64,000 nucleotides of DNA from positions 4,278,001 to 4,342,000 of the forward strand of contig NZ_AP027043.1 of assembly GCF_027924665.1 (NCBI RefSeq), read 5' to 3'. This document shows positions 8,524-18,800 of the stretch, piece by piece. The first letter of the stretch is position 1; each line of letters begins with the position of its first letter. Under the pieces are notes generated by a model. It was given only the letters and a program-made list of their open reading frames with translations. It was not told the DNA's origin and did no database searches. The translations under genes and the position numbers were made by a program. This DNA comes from Flavobacterium sp. GSB-24 (GTDB lineage: Bacteria > Bacteroidota > Bacteroidia > Flavobacteriales > Flavobacteriaceae).

Positions 8524-9557
8524 CCTACAAACTTTTTAAGTTGTATTTCCAAATCAACAATATAAGTCTGTTTATCGTCTTGAATATCTAATTTATAATC
8601 TTTCCCATAAATTAAATTCAAACGTTCGATTGTGTTTTTTAAGCCGATTTTAGTCGAAATCACATCATTTTTCTTCGGAATCGAATTGGTAACATGCAGA
8701 TTTAGTAATCCTTCTTTTACCGTAATCGTAATTTTTACATAGCAGTTTTCAATTGCACAAGTTCCGTGTTTAAAGGCATTTTCAATAAATGCAATTAAAA
8801 GCATTGGCGAAATTTTATAAGCGTTTTCGTTGTCAATATCAGCATCAAATGTAATGTCACAGCGATAGCCAACACGTTCTTTTTCAAGCTGAACATAACT
8901 GTTTATAAACTCCAATTCGTCTTCTAAAGAAACGCATTGTTTACTGTTACTTTCCAATTGATAACGCATGAGCTGCGAAACTTTCATGATCAAATCTGGT
9001 GTTCGGTCTGGAAATTGAAGACTTATTCCGTAAAGTGTATTAAAAGTATTGAACAAAAAATGCGGATTCAATTGTCCTTTCAAAGAATTTAACTGCATTT
9101 GATTGAACAATAAAGCCGCATCGGTTTGTTTTCTGTGGATACGATAAAACTTAAAAACAATTATCGGACTCAGAATACAGACTAAAGTTCCTAAAACGCT
9201 GGCCAATTGATAAGCGTAACTTCTTTGATGCGAGTTTTGATACAAATGACATTTGGCAAACATATCCAGCATTGTGATTTCGTACAATACAACAGAAAAT
9301 ACAAAAACTCCAAACAATGTCAATATGATATACGTAAAAGGTTTGTTTGCTTTGAATAAAATTGGAAGGAGAAAGAAACGGTTAAATTGGGCGTGCATGT
9401 ATAAAATACAATAGAAAAATACCCCCATTAAAATCGAAATGAATGAACTAAATAACATCCAATCATTTTTTAAGGTATAAATTGTAAATGAAAAAAGGAC
9501 AACAGCAACCTCCTGCCACCATTTGTTATCCAATATATTATCGACTTTTTTGTTCAT
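8520..9557 (-). CDS. LytS/YehU-type sensor histidine kinase
   Basis: A 345-aa membrane kinase. Four hydrophobic segments at about residues 15-30, 37-62, 72-102 and 117-140 are followed by a His_kinase domain with the signature NPHFLFNTFN (phospho-His166) and a HATPase domain with N-box IENAFKHG (Asn260) and the G-box region KIGLKN. It phosphorylates the LytTR regulator encoded immediately downstream. No periplasmic sensor domain is present, so sensing probably uses the membrane segments. It is transcribed away from the efflux operon at 9733. Confidence 0.92.
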   Translation of the reverse strand: MNKKVDNILDNKWWQEVAVVLFSFTIYTLKNDWMLFSSFISILMGVFFYCILYMHAQFNRFFLLPILFKANKPFTYIILTLFGVFVFSVVLYEITMLDMFAKCHLYQNSHQRSYAYQLASVLGTLVCILSPIIVFKFYRIHRKQTDAALLFNQMQLNSLKGQLNPHFLFNTFNTLYGISLQFPDRTPDLIMKVSQLMRYQLESNSKQCVSLEDELEFINSYVQLEKERVGYRCDITFDADIDNENAYKISPMLLIAFIENAFKHGTCAIENCYVKITITVKEGLLNLHVTNSIPKKNDVISTKIGLKNTIERLNLIYGKDYKLDIQDDKQTYIVDLEIQLKKFVG

Positions 9558-9687
9558 TCTTAATTTGGAAATAGGTTACAAAGTACGAACAAATATTTAA
9601 TTAATTTTTTCAAAAAATGACAAATTCAATTCGTCATTTACTAGTGCAGTACATCACTTAACCTGACTTTTATCAGCGTAAGAGAAA

Positions 9688-9695
9688 TAAATTTG
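9688..9695 (+). promoter_or_regulatory. Candidate -7 box TAAATTTG
   Basis: It fits TAnnTTTG and lies 37 bases before the tolC start, in the divergent intergenic region shared with the kinase. A LytTR binding site is expected in this gap but I could not recognise one. Confidence 0.4.
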
Positions 9696-9732
9696 TTTCA
9701 TCAAAAAACATTTCATATCACACCTTGAGTTT

Positions 9733-11118
9733 ATGTATTTCAAAAAAATTACCATTTTATTTTTATTGATTTTTGCCTCAATCGGTTACTCTCAAACCCT
9801 TTCTTTAAAAGAAGCAGTAAAAACTGGGCTTGAAAACTACGGTTCGATCCGAGCAAAAACCAATTACACCAATGCATCAAAAGAGACTCTAAAACAATCT
9901 CGTCGTGATTATCTGCCTAACTTAAATTTGTCAGCGCAGCAAGATTACGGAACTGTAAACGGACAAAACGGACCGCTTTATGGTTTTGGAGGACTTGGAG
10001 TTGCTTCATCAGGACTTCCGTTACCTGAACAAAACTGGAACTCAGCATTTGGCGCGCTTTATCTTGTCAACATGAACTGGGATTTTTTCACGTTTGGAAA
10101 AATGAAAGAAAAAATCAATTTGTCTAAGATTGATGTTCAGGCCAAAGAAAAAGATTTAGAGCAGGAAAAATTCCAACAGGAAATCAAAATTTCTGCTGCT
10201 TATCTTAATTTATTAGCGAGCCAAAGATTATTGATTTCGCAGCAAAAAAATCTAGACCGCGCAGAAATTTTCAAAAAGACAGCTGTTGCCAGAGTTAAAA
10301 ACGGATTATTAGCTGGCGTAGATTCTACACTAGCAACTGCAGAAGTTTCTAAAGCTAAAATTGCTTTAAACTTAGCTAGAAATTTCGTTAAAGAACAAAA
10401 CAACAAATTAGTTGATTTGATGGGTGTTGCGCCACAGGATTTTGTTACCGATACTCTTTTTGTAACTCAGATTCCAAAAGAACTAATTAAAGGAAACGCT
10501 GCAAATGACAGTCTGCATCCGTTATTGCAATTCTATAAAACGAGAATTGATTACAGCAACCAGCAGGTTAAATTGTTTAAACGTTTTTATTACCCAACAA
10601 TGAGTGCTTTTGGTGTTTTACAAACTAGAGCTTCAGGATTTGAAAATAGTTATGCAACCGACCAAAATGCTTTCAGCAGAAATTATTGGGACGGCGTAAA
10701 TCCAGATCGTACAAACTATTTGATTGGAGTTGGAATTACGTGGAATTAAACCACGCCGTTTAGATCCAGCAAACAAGTCAGCGCTCAGAAATTTGTTTCT
10801 CAGGCTTTGCAGGAAGAATACAATCAGGCGGATAGAGATTTAAAATCACAGCTGAATTTTGCCGAAGATAAGATCAAAATTACTTTAGAAAATTATGCCG
10901 AAGCGCCTATTCAGGTTGATGCGGCAAAAAGAGCTTATTTGCAAAAATCGACTTTATACAAAAACGGTTTAACCGACTTAACTGATTTAACACAAACAAT
11001 GTATGTTTTAAATCGTGCGGAAATTGATCGTGATATTGTCAACAATAATGTATGGCAGTCGTTTTTGCTGAAAGTTGCTGCAACGGGCAATTTTGACTTA
11101 TTTATAAATGAATTTTAA
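9733..11118 (+). pseudogene. TolC family outer-membrane efflux protein, interrupted by in-frame TAA
   Basis: The first open part (338 aa) has a signal peptide (residues 1-20, ending GYSQ) and TolC-type helices and strands, ending GVGITWN. A TAA at 10747-10749 stops it. The same frame then continues without frameshift (TTPFRSSKQVSAQ...) to a stop at 11116-11118 and supplies the missing C-terminal coiled-coil and the end GNFDLFINEF. Joined, the length is about 461 residues, normal for TolC. The usual word here is WNLTTPF, so TTA to TAA, one base, explains the break. An internal ATG at 10958 could not give a channel. Either a true nonsense mutation or a sequence error; the RND and adaptor downstream look intact. 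Confidence 0.85.
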
Positions 11119-11128
11119 TTAGATCCAA

Positions 11129-14100
11129 ATGAATTTAATACGTTTTGCACTCCGCAAACCCATTTCCATATTAGTATTGGTTGCGGGTCTATTTTTCTTC
11201 GGAATTGGTGCCATCAAAGACATTAAGGTAGATATTTTACCAAAAATGAATTTGCCGGTTATCTATATTGCGCATCCTTTTGGAGGTTATACGCCGGACC
11301 AGATGGAAGCTTATTTTGCTAAGACTTATGTTAACATTCTGCCTTTTGCCAACGGTGTAAAATCGGTAGAAACTAAAAATATTCAGGGGTTAATGATCAT
11401 GAAATTAACCTATTATGAAAACACAAACATGGCGCAGGCTGCAGCCGAATTGAGTTCGCTTTCGAACAGGATTCAGGCGGCATTTCCTCCAGGAACACAG
11501 CCTCCGTTTATCATTCGTTTTGATGCTTCTTCACTGCCAATCGGGCAATTGGTCTTGAGCAGTAAAATACGTTCAAACAACGAATTACAGGATTTAGCCA
11601 ACGTTTATGTTCGTGCTTCGTTTACTTCGATTCCAGGATTATTGTCTCCTGCGCCTTTCGGCGGAAGCCCAAGAACAATCGAGGTTAACGTAGATCCAGA
11701 TTTACTGCGTTCGCATAATATGACACCAGATCAAGTTGTAGAAGCGATTCGTGTCAACAACCAGACGGCTCCGGGCGGAAACGTGCGAATGGGCGACAAA
11801 AATTATATCACGCCAACCAACAATACAATTAAAGAAGTTAAGGATTTTGAAAACATTCCGTTATTTAAAGGAAGCGTTCAAAACTTAAAATTAGGCGATG
11901 TAGCGACTGTAAAAGATGGTGCCGATATTACTGCGGGTTATGCTTTGGTAAACGGAAAACGTTCGGTTTATATCAGTATTGCAAAAGCAGGAGATGCTTC
12001 GACTTGGGATGTGGTTCAGAAATTAAAATCAGAACTTCCTAAAATTCAGAGTACATTGCCCGAAGACGTAAAATTATCATACGAATTTGACCAGTCGGTT
12101 TATGTAATCAACTCGGTTAAAAGTTTAATTACCGAAGGAATTATCGGTGCGGTTTTAACGGGTTTAATGGTTTTGTTATTCTTGGGAGATAGACGTGCCG
12201 CGTTAATCGTAATTTTAACGATTCCGATTTCGATCATTTCGGGAGTTTTATTCCTGAAATTATTTGGGCAGACGATCAACTTAATGTCGCTATCAGGATT
12301 GGCTTTGGCAATTGGTATTTTGGTGGATGAAAGTACGGTTACGATCGAAAATATTCACCAGCATCTCGACATGGGAAAACCAAAAGCACTCGCCATTTGG
12401 GATGCTTGTCAAGAAATTGCTTTACCAAAATTATTAATCTTATTGTGTATTCTTGCCGTATTTGCACCAGCCTTTACAATGGTTGGTATTCCGGGAGCGT
12501 TGTTTCTTCCTTTGGCTTTAGCAATCGGATTTTCAATGGTAATTTCGTTTTTACTTTCACAAACTTTTGTACCTGTAATGGCCAACTGGTTAATGAAAGC
12601 GCATCCAAAACACGATCATACGCCGGAAATTACAGATGATGAAGCTGAATTTAATGCCTGCGGCTTAACTCCAGAATCTGAAAGAGAGCTTATTACGCAG
12701 AAAAAAAACTATGTAGAAAAAGACGATACAAACAGCGATGGAAAAATAGGTGCATTTGAGCGTTTTAGAATCCGCTTTATGAGAACGCTGGATCGATTAT
12801 TCGTTCATAAAAAAGCAACTAGTATTGTGTATTTGGTTTCTGCAACGGTTTTAGCAATTGTATTAATTACTTTTATCGGTAAAGATGTTTTCCCGAAAAC
12901 CAATTCAAGTCAATTTCAACTGCGACTTCGTGCTACAGATGGAACTCGTTTAGAAAGAACAGAAGAACAGGCTGTGATTACGTTAAAAGAATTGAAGAAA
13001 ATGGTTGGCCCGGAACATATAGGAATTTCTTCTGTGTATGTCGGACAGCATCCGTCTTTATTCTCGATCAACCCGATTTATTTATTTATGGCGGGTTCGC
13101 ATGAAGCTGTTTTCCAGGTAAGTTTAAAAGATTATCATGCCGATATGGATGAGTTTAAAGACGAGTTCAGGGCAAGATTGAAAAAAGTACTGCCAGACAC
13201 TAAAGTTTCTTTTGAACCAATTGAATTAACGGATAAGGTTTTAAGCCAAGGTTCTCCTACTCCAATCGAAATTCGAATTGCAGGAAAAGATAAAAAACGA
13301 AATGAATTATACGCGAATCAAATTGTTGACAAACTAAAAGCGATTTCGTATTTCAGAGACGTTCAAATAGGACAGCCTATTCATTATCCAGCAATGAATA
13401 TTGATATTGACAGAACCCGTGCGGCAGAATTAGGCGTAGACATGAACGATATTTCGCGTTCGCTTGTGGCTTCAACCTCATCATCAAGATACACCGAAAA
13501 AAATATGTGGGTTGATGAAAGAGCGGGATTATCATACAACGTTCAGGTTCAGGTTCCGTTGAACCAGATGAAAAGTAAAACCGATATTGGAGAAATTCCG
13601 TTATTGAGAAACTCGCTTCGTCCTGTTTTAAGTGACGTTGCTAAAATTACACCCGGATTTGTAAGCGGTGAAAATGACAATTTAGGGGCCATGCCGTACA
13701 TTACCGTTACTGCAAACATCAACCAAACCGATTTAGGTACGGCTACAAAAGATGTAGGCAAAACAATTAGTTCTCTTGGCGAATTACCACGTGGTTTGTT
13801 TATCACGCCAATTGGACTAAGTACTGTACTGACTGAAACATTAAGCAGTTTACAATCAGGATTATTGGTTGCCGTTTTTGTAATCTTCTTAATGTTGGCC
13901 GCTAATTTCCAGTCGTTCAAAGTTTCGTTAGTAATCTTAACGACAGTTCCTGCGGTAGTTTTAGGAGCCTTATTAATGCTGACTATTACAGGTTCTACAT
14001 TAAACTTACAATCGTATATGGGAATCATTATGTCGGTTGGGGTTTCGATTGCCAATGCCGTTCTATTGGTAACGAATGCCGAACAGCTTCGAAAAATAAA

Positions 14101-14413
14101 TGGCAATGCCTTAGAATCTGCACGTGAAGCTGCTGCGCTGCGTTTGCGTCCAATTATCATGACATCTGTCGCGATGATTGCGGGAATGCTGCCAATGGCA
14201 ATTGGCCACGGCGAAGGAGGCGATCAGGTTTCTCCGTTAGGAAGAGCGGTTATCGGTGGACTTTTATTTTCTACTTTTGCCGTATTATTAATCCTTCCGC
14301 AGATTTTTGCCTGGGCACAAGAAAAAACAACGACACAATCTGTTTCTTTAGATCCCGAAGACGAAGAAAGTATCCATTATATCTCATCATTAAAACCAAA
14401 AAATGAACACTAA
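11129..14413 (+). CDS. RND efflux transporter permease
   Basis: A 1094-aa inner-membrane pump of the AcrB/HAE type: TM1 near residues 12-30, a large periplasmic porter domain, a TM2-6 block at about 330-490, a second porter domain and a TM8-12 block near 910-1070. The TM4 acidic pair is Asp400-Glu401 (VDESTV) instead of Asp-Asp, and TM10 has Ala975-Asn976 where AcrB has Lys940-Asn941. The central cytoplasmic loop is enlarged and contains a canonical EF-hand-like loop (residues 533-544). It lies 10 bases after tolC and overlaps the adaptor start by 11 bases, a tight operon. Substrate unknown. Confidence 0.9.
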   Translation: MNLIRFALRKPISILVLVAGLFFFGIGAIKDIKVDILPKMNLPVIYIAHPFGGYTPDQMEAYFAKTYVNILPFANGVKSVETKNIQGLMIMKLTYYENTNMAQAAAELSSLSNRIQAAFPPGTQPPFIIRFDASSLPIGQLVLSSKIRSNNELQDLANVYVRASFTSIPGLLSPAPFGGSPRTIEVNVDPDLLRSHNMTPDQVVEAIRVNNQTAPGGNVRMGDKNYITPTNNTIKEVKDFENIPLFKGSVQNLKLGDVATVKDGADITAGYALVNGKRSVYISIAKAGDASTWDVVQKLKSELPKIQSTLPEDVKLSYEFDQSVYVINSVKSLITEGIIGAVLTGLMVLLFLGDRRAALIVILTIPISIISGVLFLKLFGQTINLMSLSGLALAIGILVDESTVTIENIHQHLDMGKPKALAIWDACQEIALPKLLILLCILAVFAPAFTMVGIPGALFLPLALAIGFSMVISFLLSQTFVPVMANWLMKAHPKHDHTPEITDDEAEFNACGLTPESERELITQKKNYVEKDDTNSDGKIGAFERFRIRFMRTLDRLFVHKKATSIVYLVSATVLAIVLITFIGKDVFPKTNSSQFQLRLRATDGTRLERTEEQAVITLKELKKMVGPEHIGISSVYVGQHPSLFSINPIYLFMAGSHEAVFQVSLKDYHADMDEFKDEFRARLKKVLPDTKVSFEPIELTDKVLSQGSPTPIEIRIAGKDKKRNELYANQIVDKLKAISYFRDVQIGQPIHYPAMNIDIDRTRAAELGVDMNDISRSLVASTSSSRYTEKNMWVDERAGLSYNVQVQVPLNQMKSKTDIGEIPLLRNSLRPVLSDVAKITPGFVSGENDNLGAMPYITVTANINQTDLGTATKDVGKTISSLGELPRGLFITPIGLSTVLTETLSSLQSGLLVAVFVIFLMLAANFQSFKVSLVILTTVPAVVLGALLMLTITGSTLNLQSYMGIIMSVGVSIANAVLLVTNAEQLRKINGNALESAREAAALRLRPIIMTSVAMIAGMLPMAIGHGEGGDQVSPLGRAVIGGLLFSTFAVLLILPQIFAWAQEKTTTQSVSLDPEDEESIHYISSLKPKNEH

Positions 14414-15491
14414 AATTATAAAATACAGCCCGCTGTTTTTAGCAGCATTATTTTTTCTGAACAGCTGTAATTCAAAGAAAGAAGAAGTTGTTACGGCAGA
14501 AATCGAACCTAAAACAGAAACGTTTCTTTTAGAAAAAGAAAAACTGACTACAGAATTGCGTTTACCAGCAGAATTAACGGGTTTCCAGCAAGTAGATTTA
14601 TATGCCAAAGTGAGCAGTTTCGTAAAATTATTAAAAGTTGATATTGGAACGAAAGTAAAAAAAGGACAGCTTTTGATTGTTTTAGAAGCGCCAGAAATCA
14701 GTTCACAATTGGCTGCAGCCGAATCAAGGTTGAAGTCGATGGAAGCCATTTACACCACCAGCAAAAGCACTTACAACCGTTTGTATGAAACTAGCAAGGT
14801 TGAAGGAACGATTTCTAAAAACGATTTAGAAATGGCAAGCGGTAAAAAGAATTCTGATTACGCACAATATCAGGCTGCGGTTGCGGCACACAAAGAAGTG
14901 GGCATTATGAGAGGTTATCTAGAAATCCGTGCTCCTTTTGACGGTGTTGTAGCGGCTAGAAATGTGAATTTAGGAACTTACGTTGGTCCAGCCGGAAAAG
15001 GTTCTGATCTGCCTTTGTTGACGATTCAGCAGCAGGATAAATTACGTTTGGCGGTTTCGATTCCGGAATTGTATACGGGATATTTACACAATGGCGACGA
15101 AATGAGTTTTAACGTAAAATCGCTGCCGGAAACTTTTAAAGCGAAAATTACCAGAATGTCTGGCGCTTTAGATTTGAAACTGCGTTCTGAGCGTGTTGAA
15201 ATGGACGTTATCAATACCAAAAAAGATCTTTTACCTGGAATGGTTGCCGAAGTTTTATTGCCGTTAAACGCAAAAGACAGCACATTTGTAGTTCCGAAAT
15301 CGGCGGTGGTGAATTCTGCTGAAGGTTTATTTGTGATCAAAGTTTTAAACCACAAAGCAACAAGAGTCAACATTAAAAAAGGAAGAGAAATCGACGATAA
15401 AATCGAAATATTCGGCGATTTAAACCCGAAAGATAAACTGGTAAAAATTGCCAGCGAAGAAACTAAGGAAGGCGATACAATAAACGAATAA
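14403..15491 (+). CDS. Periplasmic adaptor subunit of RND efflux (HlyD/AcrA family)
   Basis: A 362-aa lipoprotein: signal with lipobox LNSC and lipidated Cys22, then a biotinyl-lipoyl half-motif (VDIGTKVKKGQLLIVLEAPE), a coiled-coil hairpin (about 95-165), the second lipoyl half (LEIRAPFDGVVAARNVNLGTYV) and beta-barrel and membrane-proximal domains. It links the RND pump to the TolC channel. It is the last gene of the operon tolC-RND-adaptor; the order with the adaptor last is common in Bacteroidota. A hairpin and terminator follow. Confidence 0.9.
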   Translation: MNTKIIKYSPLFLAALFFLNSCNSKKEEVVTAEIEPKTETFLLEKEKLTTELRLPAELTGFQQVDLYAKVSSFVKLLKVDIGTKVKKGQLLIVLEAPEISSQLAAAESRLKSMEAIYTTSKSTYNRLYETSKVEGTISKNDLEMASGKKNSDYAQYQAAVAAHKEVGIMRGYLEIRAPFDGVVAARNVNLGTYVGPAGKGSDLPLLTIQQQDKLRLAVSIPELYTGYLHNGDEMSFNVKSLPETFKAKITRMSGALDLKLRSERVEMDVINTKKDLLPGMVAEVLLPLNAKDSTFVVPKSAVVNSAEGLFVIKVLNHKATRVNIKKGREIDDKIEIFGDLNPKDKLVKIASEETKEGDTINE

Positions 15492-15570
15492 CCTGCGTTT
15501 AAGTCTTCATTTTAGTAGATTACCAAAAACTGTACGCATTCTTAGGAATGCAAATTTAAAAATTTGCCTA

Positions 15571-15612
15571 AAAGGGCAGTTCTTCTTTAATTGGAGGGAC
15601 TGTCTTTTTTTT
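15571..15612 (+). terminator. Intrinsic terminator of the first efflux operon
   Basis: GGGCAGTTCTTC and GGAGGGACTGTCT pair with G-U wobbles and are followed by a run of nine T. Confidence 0.7.
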
Positions 15613-15772
15613 TATAATATTAACCATCTATAAATAATTGCCAAAAATGATTTTTTTTTTAGTTTCTGCATTTTGCTAGTACAATCCCATACATAAATAA
15701 TTTTTTCAACATATTTTATATTAAACTATTTGACATCTTATTTGTAGGGTAGTTTTAATAAGAAAAATTAAA

Positions 15773-15780
15773 TACATTTG
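15773..15780 (+). promoter_or_regulatory. Candidate -7 box TACATTTG for the Detocs-like operon
   Basis: A match to TAnnTTTG, 82 bases before the ATG at 15862. The -33 element is weak (a TTTT at 15753-15756). Confidence 0.4.
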
Positions 15781-15861
15781 GTAATTACTAGATTTGTTTC
15801 CAAAACTAAAAAGGAGAAATCCTGTAAATCTTATTACAAAATATAATCATTACAACTAAAA

Positions 15862-18800
15862 ATGGAATATAAAAAGACAATCAGATTAATTTTAGGTAAT
15901 AGAAAATTAACCGTTGTTAATCAGATTAACCAAATAAAAATATTGATCAATGCTGGTGAATACAAACAGGCATTAAAATCACACCCAATTTTTAATAAAA
16001 GTTTAAATAAAGATCCTTTTTTTAAATCAATAGAAAATATTTTTTTAAAAGAGCCTTATTCATTCACAGAAAATTTTAAAAAAGAATTCAAATGGATAAC
16101 AAATATTCTTGAAAACTACTTAAATGAAATAGATTCTTTTATAGCTTTAAAAAACAAATTTGAAGAATGTATAATTCTAGATAATTTTGAAAATGCCAGT
16201 GATATATTAAAAGATATAGAAAATTTATTTGGAATTAGCTTATGGAGTATTGAAGCAAATTTAATAATAGAGGAAAGGGTTAATAATTCTGAATCGAATT
16301 GGAATAAACTCTCTTACTATTTAAAGGAAATAAAAAAACCAATTTATGAATTTACAATAAATTCAAGTAGTAAAAGGATTGAATCTAAATTTTCATTTGA
16401 AACATTTCTAAATCAGTTTCAAAATGAAATTGATACAATTAATGCAGATGGTTTAATTAAAGATTTTTTAGTATTCAAAAATTTTAACATTGTTAATTAT
16501 GATTACAAATATAAAAATCTTGAAAGTGTAATTTATGTTTCAAATATATTTTCAATAATAGATCAATATCTAATACTTATTGATGTTATTCTTTACAATT
16601 TAGCCACATCGGTTGAAAATGATAAATTATTTTTCCCCTTTATAAATTTATTGAAAGACAATGTTCCCAATGATTATAGAATTTGGAACATTTACAATGT
16701 AATTAATGAAAAAAAAGAATTACTAATTTTTGAAAACAACAATGATATTCTGCAATGCTTAAACTTATATTACTCTGGAGATTTTGAAGGAGCATTAGAA
16801 ATATCACGTGTTGGAATAAAGACACATCCTCTAGAATATGAATACTACAAAACATATTGTAAATCTCTTATAAACCTAGAAATTGGTTTTGTTCAAACAG
16901 GCTTAAGTAAAACAATTGATGAAATATTAAAAAATACTTACGATTTATTAACCTTTAAAAATGATAAAGAAAAAAGCTGGAAAGATTTACTTAAATCTAC
17001 TTTGTTTTTAATGAATACAAATTTTGGAAAACAAATAACTGGGTTAATGGCAGAAATTGAAGGAAAAATTGAAAAAAATCATATTATAGGATTTTTATCA
17101 TCATCTTTTAATTCGCATAAAAATTTAGCATTAATAGGTAACAGAAACTTAATTGTCGAAAATTTTAAAGACCTTTTTTCGAATCATAGTTTTAAAGTAC
17201 AATATTTTAAGCAAGGAAATGATGTAAAATTCCTTAATTCTATTTCAAAATCAAAGTTACAAGAAAGTACATTGGAAGCAATTAGAAGTTATCAAAAAGA
17301 AGACTTTAACAATGTTATTGAAATATTAGCAGAAGCATCTGATTTAGATAATTTACCATACTATTATGAAAGAAAAGTAAGCTTACTTTTTTATTCATTT
17401 CTAAATCTAGGATTATTGAAAGAAGCATTAAATTTATTTGGAGAAATATTTTTCAATAAAACTACTCTCACAAGAAAACTTAGCTACATTGATTTATATG
17501 AAGAAATTAAAGAAACACGAAATAAAGATTTTATTATCGATTCAATAGAATATCCTATTCTTTATTCGTTAATTGTTAAAGAATATGACTTATATGAGGC
17601 GTATGATGATTTTATGTGTTCAATTAATATCTTTAGTATCGAAGAAATAGATATCTATTCTTTTATTGAAAAATACACTTTAGAAAAAGTTGTATATTTT
17701 TTAAGCAATGTTATTACAATAGATACATTAAAATATTCCACAGAATATAACTCCATTAGTGATGTGGAAGAAGACAGGGTAAAAATATTAGAAATATTAA
17801 TTTCCGTAGATTTATCAAATAAATTAATTTATGAAAAAGAAATAAATGAAATTTATAAAATAAACTCAGTAAGAAAAGTCTTAAAAGAAGTTGATGAAGG
17901 AAGATTATATATTGACGTCAGCAGTTTGAAGGAAATTCAAATTAAAAATTTTAGCGATCAATTTCAAAGATTTAAAGAAATTGAGGCTTCATCTTCAACT
18001 CAAAATTTAATTGGTTTTAATACTTCAAATACTAAAAACTGGGAAAAAGCATTAACTGAGAAAAACGATAACATTGAAGAATATAACAGTGCTAACTACC
18101 TTGCTTTTAAAAGTATTTATTTAGAATCCCGTGAAAATTTTCTTTTTAGTAAAGAATATGGACTAGATAGTTGTCTGAGCACAAGAATCAGACATGGTGC
18201 TTTGAAAAATCATATTAGAAGCGTATTTGAAAAATTAAATCTTATAACTTCAAAAATAAATAATCAATATAAAGACAATAATATTTGGAGAGCGCAATTA
18301 GTGAGTACTCCAGAATTAAATATTCCAGTTCAACTTATCTTAAAAAATTTCTCTAAAGAAATAGATGATAACACTACCTTTATTGTAGAAAAATTAATCC
18401 AGATACAAACAGAAAAAAATTCGGATAAGGCTGAAGGATTATTTCAATACTACACAAATGATGAACTTTTATATTCTTTTTACAATGAGGCTAAAGAATA
18501 CTTCGATTCTGTCGAATCAACAATTGAAATGATATTAACAAATTTTGTCAATTATACTTTGATAAATCTTCAAGAGGATATTGTTCACGCATTTTCATCA
18601 ACAATTCCAAAGAAATTTCAATTAATAATAGAAAATACTATTGGGGAGTTAAGAAATCTTAATTTACCAAATGAGTGCGAACTAATATCTAATCTCACTA
18701 AATCTAGTACAGAAATACAAAACGAATTACAATATTTATCAGAATGGTTCTATCTAAATACAACTAGTTCTTCCTCGTTATTAAGCATTGAAACAATTAT

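Larger units (their letters stand above)
15492..15861 (+). other. Intergenic region upstream of the Detocs-like cassette
   Basis: 370 bases without a gene. It holds a small perfect hairpin (GCAAATTT at 15550-15557 with AAATTTGC), the terminator at 15571-15612, a very AT-rich stretch, and a -7 box TACATTTG at 15773-15780. Base composition drops sharply here and stays low through 20.8 kb. Confidence 0.7.

Noticed and set aside
10958..11118. Separate gene after the tolC stop
   Set aside because: Same frame and the exact missing C-terminal part of TolC; a free-standing tail cannot fold into a channel.
13549..14160. 203-codon minus-strand frame inside the first RND gene
   Set aside because: Antisense to a fully conserved RND domain; composition typical of a shadow frame.
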